Both the position numbers and the translations under genes were made by a program. This document shows, in pieces, positions 42,766 to 50,122 of a stretch of 64,000 nucleotides of DNA (within the stretch, counting starts at the first letter, position 1; each line of letters opens with the position of its first letter). The notes beneath the pieces were generated by a model that saw only the letters and a list, made by a program, of their open reading frames with translations, had not been told where the DNA came from and ran no database searches. The stretch covers positions 1,013,821 to 1,077,820 of the forward strand of contig NZ_CP132360.1 of NCBI RefSeq assembly GCF_030758955.1, written 5' to 3'. Source of the stretch: Agrococcus beijingensis. GTDB taxonomy: Bacteria > Actinomycetota > Actinomycetes > Actinomycetales > Microbacteriaceae.

Positions 42766-43185
42766 TCAGCCTCCGACCTGCCATGGGTCGTGCAGCGTGA
42801 TGCCGAGCCCTTCGAAGTCGGCGAGGTTGCGGGTCGCGAGGTCGTGCTCGCCGACCAGGCAAATCGCGGCGATCATCCCGTCCTCCAGGCTCATCGGCCG
42901 GCCCAGCCGCTCGCGCTCGGCCCGCAACGACCCCCATCGGCGGGCTGCGGCACGATCGAAGGCCAGCAGCCGGTCAGCAGCCGCCCGCTCCATCCGATCG
43001 ATGGCGCCCTGGAGCGCATCGCGCCGTCGGCCCGCATCCAGTCGCTGCACGCCGTACTGCAGCTCCGCCACCGAGACCGCAGTGATCGCGGCGCGATCGG
43101 CGTGCGCGCTCAGCCATGCGATGACGCCCGGGTCAGGCCTCCGTCGCATGGGCTCGGAGAGCACGTTCGTGTCGAGGACGATCAC
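42766..43185 (-). CDS. vapC: VapC-type PIN-domain toxin
   Basis: A 139-residue PIN endoribonuclease: MIVLDTNVLSEPMRR with the first Asp, SVAELQYGVQRL with the conserved Glu, and MSLEDGMIAAICLVGEHDLA followed by TRNLADFEGLG with the remaining acidic residues. FitB-like members cut tRNA or rRNA. It overlaps vapB by 4 bases (ATGA), so antitoxin is made first. Confidence 0.92.
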   Translation of the reverse strand: MIVLDTNVLSEPMRRRPDPGVIAWLSAHADRAAITAVSVAELQYGVQRLDAGRRRDALQGAIDRMERAAADRLLAFDRAAARRWGSLRAERERLGRPMSLEDGMIAAICLVGEHDLATRNLADFEGLGITLHDPWQVGG

Positions 43186-43409
43186 AGGAGGTCGACCGAA
43201 CGCGGGCGTCCACGCTCGGGAAGCGAAAGATCGATGTCGAGCTGCTCGACATCGCTGAGCCAGCCGTGGACGAAGTCGACCCGCACGCCGACGGCGTCGT
43301 CGAGGATCTCACGCACCTCGGCCTCCATCGAGCGATCGTGCGCAGCGGCCCGTGCTTTGAGTGCTCGCCTGGTCTCCTCAGACAGGTTCCGGATCGTCAA
43401 TGTCGCCAT
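43182..43409 (-). CDS. vapB: VapB/FitA-type ribbon-helix-helix antitoxin
   Basis: 75 residues: MATLTIRNLSEETRRALKAR is the FitA/Arc-like DNA-binding ribbon-helix-helix, and residues 30-75 (LDDAVGVRVDFVHGWLSDVE) are the toxin-wrapping tail. It binds its own promoter with VapC; the inverted/direct repeats immediately upstream are the expected site. AGGAGGT ribosome site overlaps the operator edge. Confidence 0.9.
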   Translation of the reverse strand: MATLTIRNLSEETRRALKARAAAHDRSMEAEVREILDDAVGVRVDFVHGWLSDVEQLDIDLSLPERGRPRSVDLL

Positions 43410-43420
43410 CGTGCACCTCC

Positions 43421-43437
43421 TGCTAGCAATGCTAGCA
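43421..43437. promoter_or_regulatory. vapBC operator: two TGCTAGCA palindromes
   Basis: TGCTAGCA (43421-43428) and TGCTAGCA (43430-43437) are identical self-palindromic octamers spaced 9 bases, directly upstream of the vapB ribosome site. Ribbon-helix-helix dimers commonly bind such tandem half-palindromes. TAGCA-rich sequence is far more AT-rich than its surroundings. Confidence 0.7.
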
Positions 43438-43445
43438 AACGCGGC

Positions 43446-44903
43446 TCAGCCCTCGTAGGGCGGCGGCTCGGGCGGCGGTGCGCCGTAGGGCGTGCCACCG
43501 AACGGCGTGCCGCCGGGCGGCATCGAGGCGATGCCCTCGCCCGGTCCCATGCCGGGCGCGATGTCGACGAAGCGGGCCAGGTGGCCGTGGAAGGCGACCG
43601 GGATCGTCTTCGTCGGGCCACCGCGGTGCTTGGCGACGATGATGTCGGCCTCGCCGGGGCGGATGTCGCGGTCGTAGGCGTCCTCGCGGTGCAGCAGCAT
43701 CACGATGTCGGCGTCCTGCTCGATCGAGCCCGACTCGCGCAGGTCGCTGATGGCGGGCTTCTTGTCGCCGCGCTGCTCGGGGCCACGGTTCAGCTGCGAG
43801 AGCGCGATGACCGGCACCTGCAGCTCCTTCGCCAGCAGCTTGAGCGAGCGCGAGAACTCCGAGACCTCCTGCTGGCGCGACTCGACCTTCTTGCCGCTCG
43901 TCATCAGCTGCAGGTAGTCGATCACGACCATGCGCAGCCCGGCCTGCTGCTTGAGGCGGCGGCACTTGGCGCGGATCTCGACGAGCGTGAGGTTGGGGCT
44001 GTCGTCGATGTAGAGGGGCGCGTCGTTGATGCGCCCGCGCACCTGCGCGAGCGTCGTCCAGTCGCGGCCCTCGATCGCGCCCTTGCGCAGCTTCTGCAGC
44101 AGGATGTTCGACTCGGCCGAGAGCATCTTCATGGCGATCTCGGTGCGCCCCATCTCGAGCGAGAAGAAGACCGACGGCAGGTCGCTCTTGATCGAGCAGG
44201 AGCGCACGAGGTCCATCGCGAGCGTCGACTTGCCGATGCCCGGTCGGGCGGCGATCACGATCATCTGGCCCGGGTGCAGGCCGTTCGTGAGCTCGTCGAG
44301 CTCGCGGAAGCCCGTCGGCACACCGGTCATCACGCCGTCGAGGCCCTTCGCCGCCTCGATCTCGTTGATCGCCGACTCGACGGCGATGCTGAGGGGCACG
44401 TAGTCCTCGGCCTGGTCCTCGCCCATCACCGAGTAGATCTCGGCCTGCGCGTGGTTCACGAGGTCGGTGACCTCGCCCTCCGAGGCGTAGCCCATCTGCA
44501 CGATGCGCGTGCCCGCCTCGACGAGCCGGCGCAGCACCGCCTTCTCGGCGACGATCTCGGCATAGAAGCCGGCGTTGGCGGCGGTCGGCACCATCGACGT
44601 GAGCGAGTGCAGGTACTCGACGCCGCCGGCGCGCGAGAGCATCGCCGTCTTCGTCAGCTCGTCGCTGACGGTGATGACGTCGGTGGGCTCGCCGCGCGAG
44701 TAGAGCGAGAGGATCGCCTCGTAGACGATCTCGTGCTTCGGCTGGTAGAAGTCGTTGCCCCGCACCACCTCGAGGCAGTCGGCGACGGCGTCCTTCGACA
44801 GCAGCATGCCGCCGATGGCCGACTGCTCGGCGAGCATGTCGTGCGGCGGGGTCCGCTCGCTGTACCGGCTCTCGTTGAGCCCGATCTCAGCCAGGTCTGT
44901 CAC
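43446..44903 (-). CDS. dnaB: Replicative DNA helicase DnaB
   Basis: A 485-residue hexameric helicase without an intein. N-terminal domain PPHDMLAEQSAIGGMLLSKD; Walker A in IAARPGIGKSTLAMDLVRS near residue 225; Walker B VVIDYLQLM; arginine-finger region KELQVPVIALSQLNRGPEQR; then RPGEADIIVAKHRGGPTKTI. It has a Gly/Pro-rich 35-residue tail. It unwinds DNA at the fork. GTG start with GAGGGGGAAC upstream. Lies downstream of rpsF-ssb-rpsR-rplI but has its own DnaA-box-rich upstream region. Confidence 0.97.
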   Translation of the reverse strand: MTDLAEIGLNESRYSERTPPHDMLAEQSAIGGMLLSKDAVADCLEVVRGNDFYQPKHEIVYEAILSLYSRGEPTDVITVSDELTKTAMLSRAGGVEYLHSLTSMVPTAANAGFYAEIVAEKAVLRRLVEAGTRIVQMGYASEGEVTDLVNHAQAEIYSVMGEDQAEDYVPLSIAVESAINEIEAAKGLDGVMTGVPTGFRELDELTNGLHPGQMIVIAARPGIGKSTLAMDLVRSCSIKSDLPSVFFSLEMGRTEIAMKMLSAESNILLQKLRKGAIEGRDWTTLAQVRGRINDAPLYIDDSPNLTLVEIRAKCRRLKQQAGLRMVVIDYLQLMTSGKKVESRQQEVSEFSRSLKLLAKELQVPVIALSQLNRGPEQRGDKKPAISDLRESGSIEQDADIVMLLHREDAYDRDIRPGEADIIVAKHRGGPTKTIPVAFHGHLARFVDIAPGMGPGEGIASMPPGGTPFGGTPYGAPPPEPPPYEG

Positions 44904-45005
44904 GCGTTCCCCCTCACCGCCACGATGGCGCACGCCGCCCACAGCGGCATGCCGAGGGGAGACTGACTCAGGCTAGGAGCGCCCGGGGCCGCCGTCGAAT
45001 CGCCC

Positions 45006-45036
45006 TGTGGACAACGCTGTGGAAACCTGGGGACAA
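45006..45036. promoter_or_regulatory. DnaA-box-like cluster upstream of dnaB
   Basis: TGTGGACAA (45006-45014) matches the reverse complement of the actinobacterial box exactly; TGTGGAAAC (45018-45026) and TGGGGACAA (45028-45036) are near matches, spaced 12 and 10 bases. Further weak matches (TGTGGAATT at 45084, GTTTCCACA at 45137) follow. The region 44904-45237 holds no gene; a TAGCCT at 44970-44975 on the minus strand could be the dnaB -10. Confidence 0.5.
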
Positions 45037-45237
45037 CGCCGCGCGCCCCGGGAGACGACTCTCCCTCAACCTGTGCACAGATCTGTGGAATTGCACCGTG
45101 GAATCTCGCCGAAACCGACTCTGACCGGGACTTCCTGTTTCCACAACCGGTGGGGAGATACGGGGGTGAAGTGCACGTTGAAGGTTGGCTTCCCCTGTCG
45201 GCTTGACAACGCATCCGACCCTGCCGTCGACGACGAA

Positions 45238-45272
45238 CGAGGGCCCGCATCCATGACGGATGCGGGCCCTCG
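45238..45272 (-). terminator. Terminator of the rpsF-ssb-rpsR-rplI operon
   Basis: CGAGGGCCCGCATCC (45238-45252) pairs perfectly with GGATGCGGGCCCTCG (45258-45272) around a 5-base loop, 16 bases after the rplI stop. Confidence 0.9.
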
Positions 45273-45287
45273 GCGAAGCGGGTACGG

Positions 45288-45740
45288 CTACTTGGCCGCG
45301 ACCACCTTGAGCGTGATCGTCGCGACGATGTCGTCGCGCAGACGCGCGGTCGCCTTGTACTCGCCGACCGAGCGGATCGGCGAGGCGATCTCGATGACGC
45401 GCTTGTCGATGCTGCCGTGACCGGCGGCCTCGACGGCGTCAGCGATGTCCTTCGTCTGGATCGAGCCGAAGAGGCGGCCCTCGGAGCCGGTCTTCGCCTT
45501 CAGGGTGACGGCGTTCGCCTCGAGGCGAGCGCGCAGGTCCTGGGCCTCCTCGATCGTGGCGTGCTCGCGTGCGACGCGGCCTGCCTTGATCGACTCGACC
45601 TGCTTCTCGCCGCCGCGCGTCCACGCGACAGCCAGGCCCTGCGGCACGAGGTAGTTGCGGGCGAACCCGTTCTTGACCTCGATGACGTCACCAGCGGAGC
45701 CGAGGCCGGAGACCTCGTTCGTCAGAATGAGCTTTGCCAT
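45288..45740 (-). CDS. rplI: 50S ribosomal protein L9
   Basis: A 150-residue L9: [20 protein letters not shown] and [18 protein letters not shown] form the RNA-binding N-domain; a central helix ([20 protein letters not shown]) connects to the C-domain [20 protein letters not shown]. Last of rpsF-ssb-rpsR-rplI, 12 bases after rpsR. Confidence 0.96.
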   Translation of the reverse strand: MAKLILTNEVSGLGSAGDVIEVKNGFARNYLVPQGLAVAWTRGGEKQVESIKAGRVAREHATIEEAQDLRARLEANAVTLKAKTGSEGRLFGSIQTKDIADAVEAAGHGSIDKRVIEIASPIRSVGEYKATARLRDDIVATITLKVVAAK

Positions 45741-45752
45741 GGTTCAGTCCCC

Positions 45753-46007
45753 TCAGCGTCCGGCGCCGGAGTACGGCAGGAGCGCCATCTCGCGAGCGTT
45801 CTTGATCGCCTTGGCGATCAGGCGCTGCTCCTGCACCGAGACGCCGGTGATGCGACGGGCACGGATCTTGCCGCGCTCCGAGATGAACTTCTTGAGCGTC
45901 GCGACGTCCTTCCAGTCGATGACGCCGACCTTGATCGCCTTCGCCGGAGCGAGCGTCTTGCCGCCCTTCGGGCCCCGCGGCTTGCGGTTCTGCGGCTTGC
46001 CAGCCAT
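45753..46007 (-). CDS. rpsR: 30S ribosomal protein S18
   Basis: An 84-residue S18: [58 protein letters not shown]. The cysteines of zinc-type S18 are absent (AIKVGVIDW at the usual CxxC position). Encoded between ssb and rplI in the standard order; it pairs with S6 in the 30S platform. Confidence 0.96.
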   Translation of the reverse strand: MAGKPQNRKPRGPKGGKTLAPAKAIKVGVIDWKDVATLKKFISERGKIRARRITGVSVQEQRLIAKAIKNAREMALLPYSGAGR

Positions 46008-46064
46008 GTGTCCTTCTTTCGTGCTCGGGACTGCCGTCCCGTGAATGCTTGGAGTGCGAGAGGC

Positions 46065-46604
46065 CTAGAAGGGCGTCTCGTCGTTGTAGGAGGTGCCGGG
46101 AGCGCCCCACACGTCGCCGGAGGCGGGCTGCGCGGCCGGCTGGCCCCACGGCTCACCGGCGGCCTGCTGCGGCTGGCCGAAGCCGCCGCCCTGCCCGACC
46201 TGGCCACCCTGCCCACCGGAGCTGCGGCCTGCGCCGCCGCCCGTCGTGCGCGTGATCTGCGCCGTCGCGTAGCGGAGCGAGGGGCCGATCTCGTCGACCT
46301 CGAGCTCGATGACCGTGCGCTTCTCGCCCTGCTGCGTCTCGAACGAGCGCTGCTTCAGGCGACCCTGCGCGATGACGCGCGAGCCCTTCGACAGGCTCTG
46401 CGAGACGTGCTCGGCGAACTCGCGCCACACCGACGCGCGGAGGAACAGCGCTTCGCCGTCCTTCCACTCGTTCGACGCGCGGTCGAACGTGCGCGGCGTC
46501 GATGCGATCGTGAAGTTCGCCACCGCGAGACCGTTCTGCGTGTAGCGCAGCTCCGGGTCGGCAGTCAGGTTGCCGACGACCGTGATGATCGTCTCGCCAG
46601 CCAT
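46065..46604 (-). CDS. ssb: Single-stranded DNA-binding protein
   Basis: A 179-residue SSB. OB fold [60 protein letters not shown]; then a Gly/Gln/Pro-rich linker ([20 protein letters not shown]) and the acidic protein-interaction tip DETPF. It protects ssDNA and recruits repair and replication proteins. Only 2 bases after the rpsF stop. Confidence 0.96.
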   Translation of the reverse strand: MAGETIITVVGNLTADPELRYTQNGLAVANFTIASTPRTFDRASNEWKDGEALFLRASVWREFAEHVSQSLSKGSRVIAQGRLKQRSFETQQGEKRTVIELEVDEIGPSLRYATAQITRTTGGGAGRSSGGQGGQVGQGGGFGQPQQAAGEPWGQPAAQPASGDVWGAPGTSYNDETPF

Positions 46605-46606
46605 GG

Positions 46607-47050
46607 CTACTCGGCCTCGACCTCTGCGGTCGCCTCAGCGGCTGCCGGGGCTGCGGGGGTCGCGGTCACCGGAGCGGCCGGCGCGGCGGCAGCGGCGGGC
46701 GCATTCGCCTTCCGGGCTGCCTTGGCCTCGGCGTGGCGACGCGAGTCGCCCGTCTGCGCCACGGCGGTGTCGGCACGCAGCACCTTGGTGCGCATGACGG
46801 CCTCGGAGAGGCCCAGCTGGCGGTCCAGCTCATCGGTGGTCTTGGACTCGGCCGAGAAGTTGACGACGGCGTAGATGCCCTCGGTCTTCTTGTCGATCTC
46901 GTATGCCAGGCGACGTCGGCCCCAGATGTCGACCTTGTCGATCGTGCCGCCATCGTTGCGGATGACGTTGAGGAACTTGTCGAGGGACGGTGCGACAGAG
47001 CGCTCGTCCACCTCCGGGTCGAGAATCACCATCAGCTCGTACTGCTGCAT
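46607..47050 (-). CDS. rpsF: 30S ribosomal protein S6 with Ala-rich extension
   Basis: S6 core of about 95 residues ([60 protein letters not shown]) plus a 50-residue Ala/Pro/Val/Glu C-terminal extension ([20 protein letters not shown]). The extension has no known function but similar tails occur in actinobacteria. First gene of the operon; GGAGGTGGG ribosome site. Confidence 0.95.
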   Translation of the reverse strand: MQQYELMVILDPEVDERSVAPSLDKFLNVIRNDGGTIDKVDIWGRRRLAYEIDKKTEGIYAVVNFSAESKTTDELDRQLGLSEAVMRTKVLRADTAVAQTGDSRRHAEAKAARKANAPAAAAAPAAPVTATPAAPAAAEATAEVEAE

Positions 47051-47079
47051 GCTTCACCCACCTCCTTCGGACTAGAACG

Positions 47080-47098
47080 GCTGCAGACGGTCTGCAGC
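47080..47098 (-). promoter_or_regulatory. Palindrome in the rpsF leader
   Basis: GCTGCAGAC (47080-47088) and GTCTGCAGC (47090-47098) are perfect inverted arms with one base between, 30 bases upstream of the rpsF start. It may be a leader hairpin related to S6:S18 autoregulation or a protein operator. The near absence of a loop argues for a DNA site. Confidence 0.4.
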
Positions 47099-47168
47099 AG
47101 GAGGGTATGCATGTGCGCGGGTTCACCCAGCGCAACCTGGCAATCCTACCGCAGGCGAGGTGCCAGTC

Positions 47169-48575
47169 TCAATCCCGATCTGGCTCGGGCTCGGCGGGCA
47201 GTCGCTCGCCCGATCGTCGAGGGTCGGATGCGGTGCGCAGGCCGATCACGCCCGTCACGATGGTCGCGACCCCGTTGATGGCCACCAGCGCCATGGCGAG
47301 GTAGTGCCACCAGGGGCCGCGCTCGACGACGCCCAGCTGCTCGGGCACCAGCTGCACGGCGACGATGGCCGCTGCGGCGAGCAGCACCATGCCGATGCCG
47401 ACGCCGATCGACAGCCGCGGCCGATCGAGCCACCAGCGCTCCATGCGCGCCCACCGCCCGTCGCCGGTCGGGCGGGCGGCCAGGCGCATCGACGCGGCGA
47501 CGGTGCGGCCGATCGACGCCGGCTCGCGCACCGTGGCCGCGGGTGCTGCTGCCGGCGCGAGCCGGCCCGAGGCGAGGGCGGCGAGCAGCTGCGGAGCCGC
47601 CACGGCGTCGGCCAGCCGGTCGGCCGTGACCGCCGGGAAGTCGTCGAGCCAGAGCTGCTCTAGCGCCGTGCGGTGCTCGTCGCCCAGGCCCAGCTCGGCC
47701 AGCAGCTCGTCGGGCACCGTCATGGGCGAGCGCACCCGCAGCCGGTCCTGCGCCCGCAGCGCCGCGGCCGCCGCGGGGTCGCGCGCGTCGTCCGGCACGA
47801 TGCCGATTGGCCGCGTCTCCCACGCGAGCGCCCAGTCGGCCTGCATCGGCCCGAGCCGCTCACCCAGCGTGCGCCTGCGCCCGACGGGGCGGCGCAGCCA
47901 CGCGAGCAGCTCGAGCCGGTCGTCGCGCTGGATCATCGCCACGACCGGTCGGAGGTCCTTCGTCCACTGCGGGAAGCTCGCGCCCTCGGTCACCACGATC
48001 GACCGCTCCGCCGCCGGCACCAGCGTGGTGCGGCCGCCGGCGCCGAGCGCGAGCTCGGGCAGTCGCGGCGCCAGACGATCGGCTGCCAGCGGCACGAGCG
48101 ACGCGACGAGCGTCGGCGCCTCCAGCAGCGACGCCGACCTCGACTCCATCGCCAGCTCCGGGTCGAAGTCGAGCGGCACCGACATCGCCACGTCGCCCAT
48201 CGGCTCGCCGGTCGCCGACAGCGCCGTCAGCTGCACCGCGGCGCCCAGCACGCGGCTCAGCCGAGCCGCGATCGTGTCGAGGGCGAGCCCGGCCTCGAGC
48301 CCCTCCTCGCCAGCCACCATGGCCAGGCCCGAGACGTCGGTCAGGATCGCGCCCGAGAGGATGCCGACGCTCTCGGCTGAGGCGTCGCGCAGCACCAGGC
48401 CCACCAGCCGCTCCGCCCGCAGCGCGGCGAGCAGCCGGTCGTGCGCGTCGTCGACCGGCAGCTGCAGCACGACCTCGAAGGGCGCGTGCGGCACCTCGGG
48501 GCCGGCCCAGCCGTCGTCGGGCCGGGCTTCGTCGGGACGGGCTTCGGCGGGACGGGCGCCCTCGGGGTCGATCAT
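47169..48575 (-). CDS. Hypothetical protein with two C-terminal membrane helices
   Basis: 468 residues, no family recognised. A Pro/Ala/Asp start (PAEARPDEARPDDG repeat) leads to a domain of about 330 residues with beta-rich stretches (FEVVLQLPVDDAHDRLLAAL, AMSVPLDFDPELAMESRSAS, ERSIVVTEGASFPQWTKDLR, LELLAWLRRPVGRRR). Two helices close the protein (LSIGVGIGMVLLAAAAIVAV, YLAMALVAINGVATIVTGVI), so the large domain is most likely cytoplasmic. It lies between cca and rpsF, and its promoter overlaps the last codons of cca. Confidence 0.65.
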   Translation of the reverse strand: MIDPEGARPAEARPDEARPDDGWAGPEVPHAPFEVVLQLPVDDAHDRLLAALRAERLVGLVLRDASAESVGILSGAILTDVSGLAMVAGEEGLEAGLALDTIAARLSRVLGAAVQLTALSATGEPMGDVAMSVPLDFDPELAMESRSASLLEAPTLVASLVPLAADRLAPRLPELALGAGGRTTLVPAAERSIVVTEGASFPQWTKDLRPVVAMIQRDDRLELLAWLRRPVGRRRTLGERLGPMQADWALAWETRPIGIVPDDARDPAAAAALRAQDRLRVRSPMTVPDELLAELGLGDEHRTALEQLWLDDFPAVTADRLADAVAAPQLLAALASGRLAPAAAPAATVREPASIGRTVAASMRLAARPTGDGRWARMERWWLDRPRLSIGVGIGMVLLAAAAIVAVQLVPEQLGVVERGPWWHYLAMALVAINGVATIVTGVIGLRTASDPRRSGERLPAEPEPDRD

Positions 48576-48587
48576 GCCCCGATGCTA
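48576..48587 (-). promoter_or_regulatory. Leaderless-type promoter -10 (TAGCAT)
   Basis: TAGCAT (48582-48587 on the minus strand) ends 6 bases before the ATG at 48575. Its TAG is also the stop codon of the upstream cca gene. Confidence 0.5.
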
Positions 48588-50036
48588 GGCGCCGCGGGCG
48601 GCCCACCAGTCGCGCAGCACCGTCTCGGCGCGCTCGGCGCCGAGCGGGCCGTGCTCGAGCCGCTGCTCGAGCAGCATCCGGTAGGCCTCGCCCACCTCGC
48701 GGCCGGGCTGCAGGCCCAGGATCGCCATGATCTGCTCCCCGTCGAGGTCGGGACGCACCGCATCCATCTCCTCCTGCTCGCGCAGCTCGGCGATGCGCTG
48801 CTCGAGGTCGTCGTAGGCGAAGTCGAGCCGCTCCGCCTTGCGCCGGTTGCGGGTCGTCACGTCGGAGCGCGTGAGGATGTGCAGCCGCTCGAGCAGCGGG
48901 CCTGCGTCGCGCACGTAGCGCCGCACGGCCGAGTCGGTCCAGGCCTGCTCGCCGTAGCCGTAGAAGCGCAGGTGCAGCTCGACCAGCCGCGCGACCGCCT
49001 TCACCGTGTCGTTGTCGAAGCGCAGCGCCTTCAGCCGCTGCCTCGCCAGCCGCGCGCCCACCAGGTCGTGCTGGTGGAAGGTGACCGTGCGGCCCTCGAT
49101 GCGGCGCGTCGCCGGCTTGCCGATGTCATGGAGCAGCCCCGCGAGCCGCGAGACCAGGTCTGGCGACGCATCCGGATTCCGCGACGCCTCGAGGTCGATG
49201 CCCTGCTGCAGCACGGTCAGCGAGTGCTCGTAGACGTCCTTGTGGTGCGCGTGCTCGTCGGCCTCGAGCCGCAGCGCCGGCACCTCGGGCAGCACCCGGT
49301 CGAGGATGCCCGTGTCGGTCAGCAGCCGCACGCCCGGCACCGGGCTGCGCGTCAGCAGCAGCTTCGTCAGCTCGTCGCGCACCCGCTCCGCGGAGATGTC
49401 GCGGATGCGCTCCGCGAGATCGGTCATGGCCGTCACGACCCGGGGTGCCACGTCGAAGCCCAGCTGGGCGGCGAAGCGCGCGGCGCGCATCATGCGCAGC
49501 GGGTCGTCGTCGAAGGAGCGCTCCGGCGCCATCGGGGTGTCGAGCACGCCCTGCAGCAGGTGCTCGAGACCGCCACCGACGTCGACGAGCTGCGGCACCG
49601 CATCCGTCGTGCCCCGACGGGGCGTGATGCGCAGCGCCAGCGCGTTCACGGTGAAGTCGCGCCGCTCGAGGTCGAGCTCGAGGCTGTCGCCGAACGCCAC
49701 CTGCGGCTTGCGCGAGACGCCGTCGTACTGATCGGCGCGGTAGGTGGTGATCTCGATCGTCTCGCCGCCGATGCGCGCGGCGATGGTGCCGAACTCGCGG
49801 CCGACATCCCAGGTGGCGTCGGCGAGCGGCGACACGAGCGCCAGGATCTCGTCGGGGCGGGCGCTGGTGGTGAAGTCGAGGTCGGTCACCGGCCGGTCGA
49901 GGAACGCGTCGCGCACCGGTCCGCCCACGAGCGCCAGCTCGTGCCCCGCCGCCGCGAACGCGTCGGCGAGCGGCTTCGCAGGCGCCGACTCCACGAGCGC
50001 GTGCAGCCGCGCGGTCGCCTCCCCCATCACGTTCAC
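48585..50036 (-). CDS. cca: CCA tRNA nucleotidyltransferase
   Basis: A 483-residue class II nucleotidyltransferase: LALVGGPVRDAFLDRPVTDL, DLDFTTSARPDEI and RRDFTVNALALRI carry the catalytic acids; DDPLRMMRAARFAAQLGFDV is the conserved neck; the C-terminal half holds an HD-type domain with GLLHDIGKPATRRIEG and TFHQHDLVGARLARQRL. It adds or repairs the 3' CCA of tRNA, or is a poly(A) polymerase relative. The start is uncertain: GTG 50036, GTG 50030 or ATG 50027, none with a clear ribosome site. Divergent from the DUF6049-like gene. Confidence 0.92.
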   Translation of the reverse strand: MNVMGEATARLHALVESAPAKPLADAFAAAGHELALVGGPVRDAFLDRPVTDLDFTTSARPDEILALVSPLADATWDVGREFGTIAARIGGETIEITTYRADQYDGVSRKPQVAFGDSLELDLERRDFTVNALALRITPRRGTTDAVPQLVDVGGGLEHLLQGVLDTPMAPERSFDDDPLRMMRAARFAAQLGFDVAPRVVTAMTDLAERIRDISAERVRDELTKLLLTRSPVPGVRLLTDTGILDRVLPEVPALRLEADEHAHHKDVYEHSLTVLQQGIDLEASRNPDASPDLVSRLAGLLHDIGKPATRRIEGRTVTFHQHDLVGARLARQRLKALRFDNDTVKAVARLVELHLRFYGYGEQAWTDSAVRRYVRDAGPLLERLHILTRSDVTTRNRRKAERLDFAYDDLEQRIAELREQEEMDAVRPDLDGEQIMAILGLQPGREVGEAYRMLLEQRLEHGPLGAERAETVLRDWWAARGA

Positions 50037-50110
50037 GACCGACCATTGTGCCGCACCGCCCGCCGCCGTCCGGCGCCGGACCCGCGAGGCCCGCTCATGA
50101 AGGCAGTCTC

Positions 50111-50122
50111 TACACTGAGCGC
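50111..50122 (+). promoter_or_regulatory. Leaderless-type promoter -10 (TACACT)
   Basis: TACACT at 50111-50116 ends 6 bases before the ATG at 50123, which starts the DUF6049-murJ unit. Confidence 0.55.
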
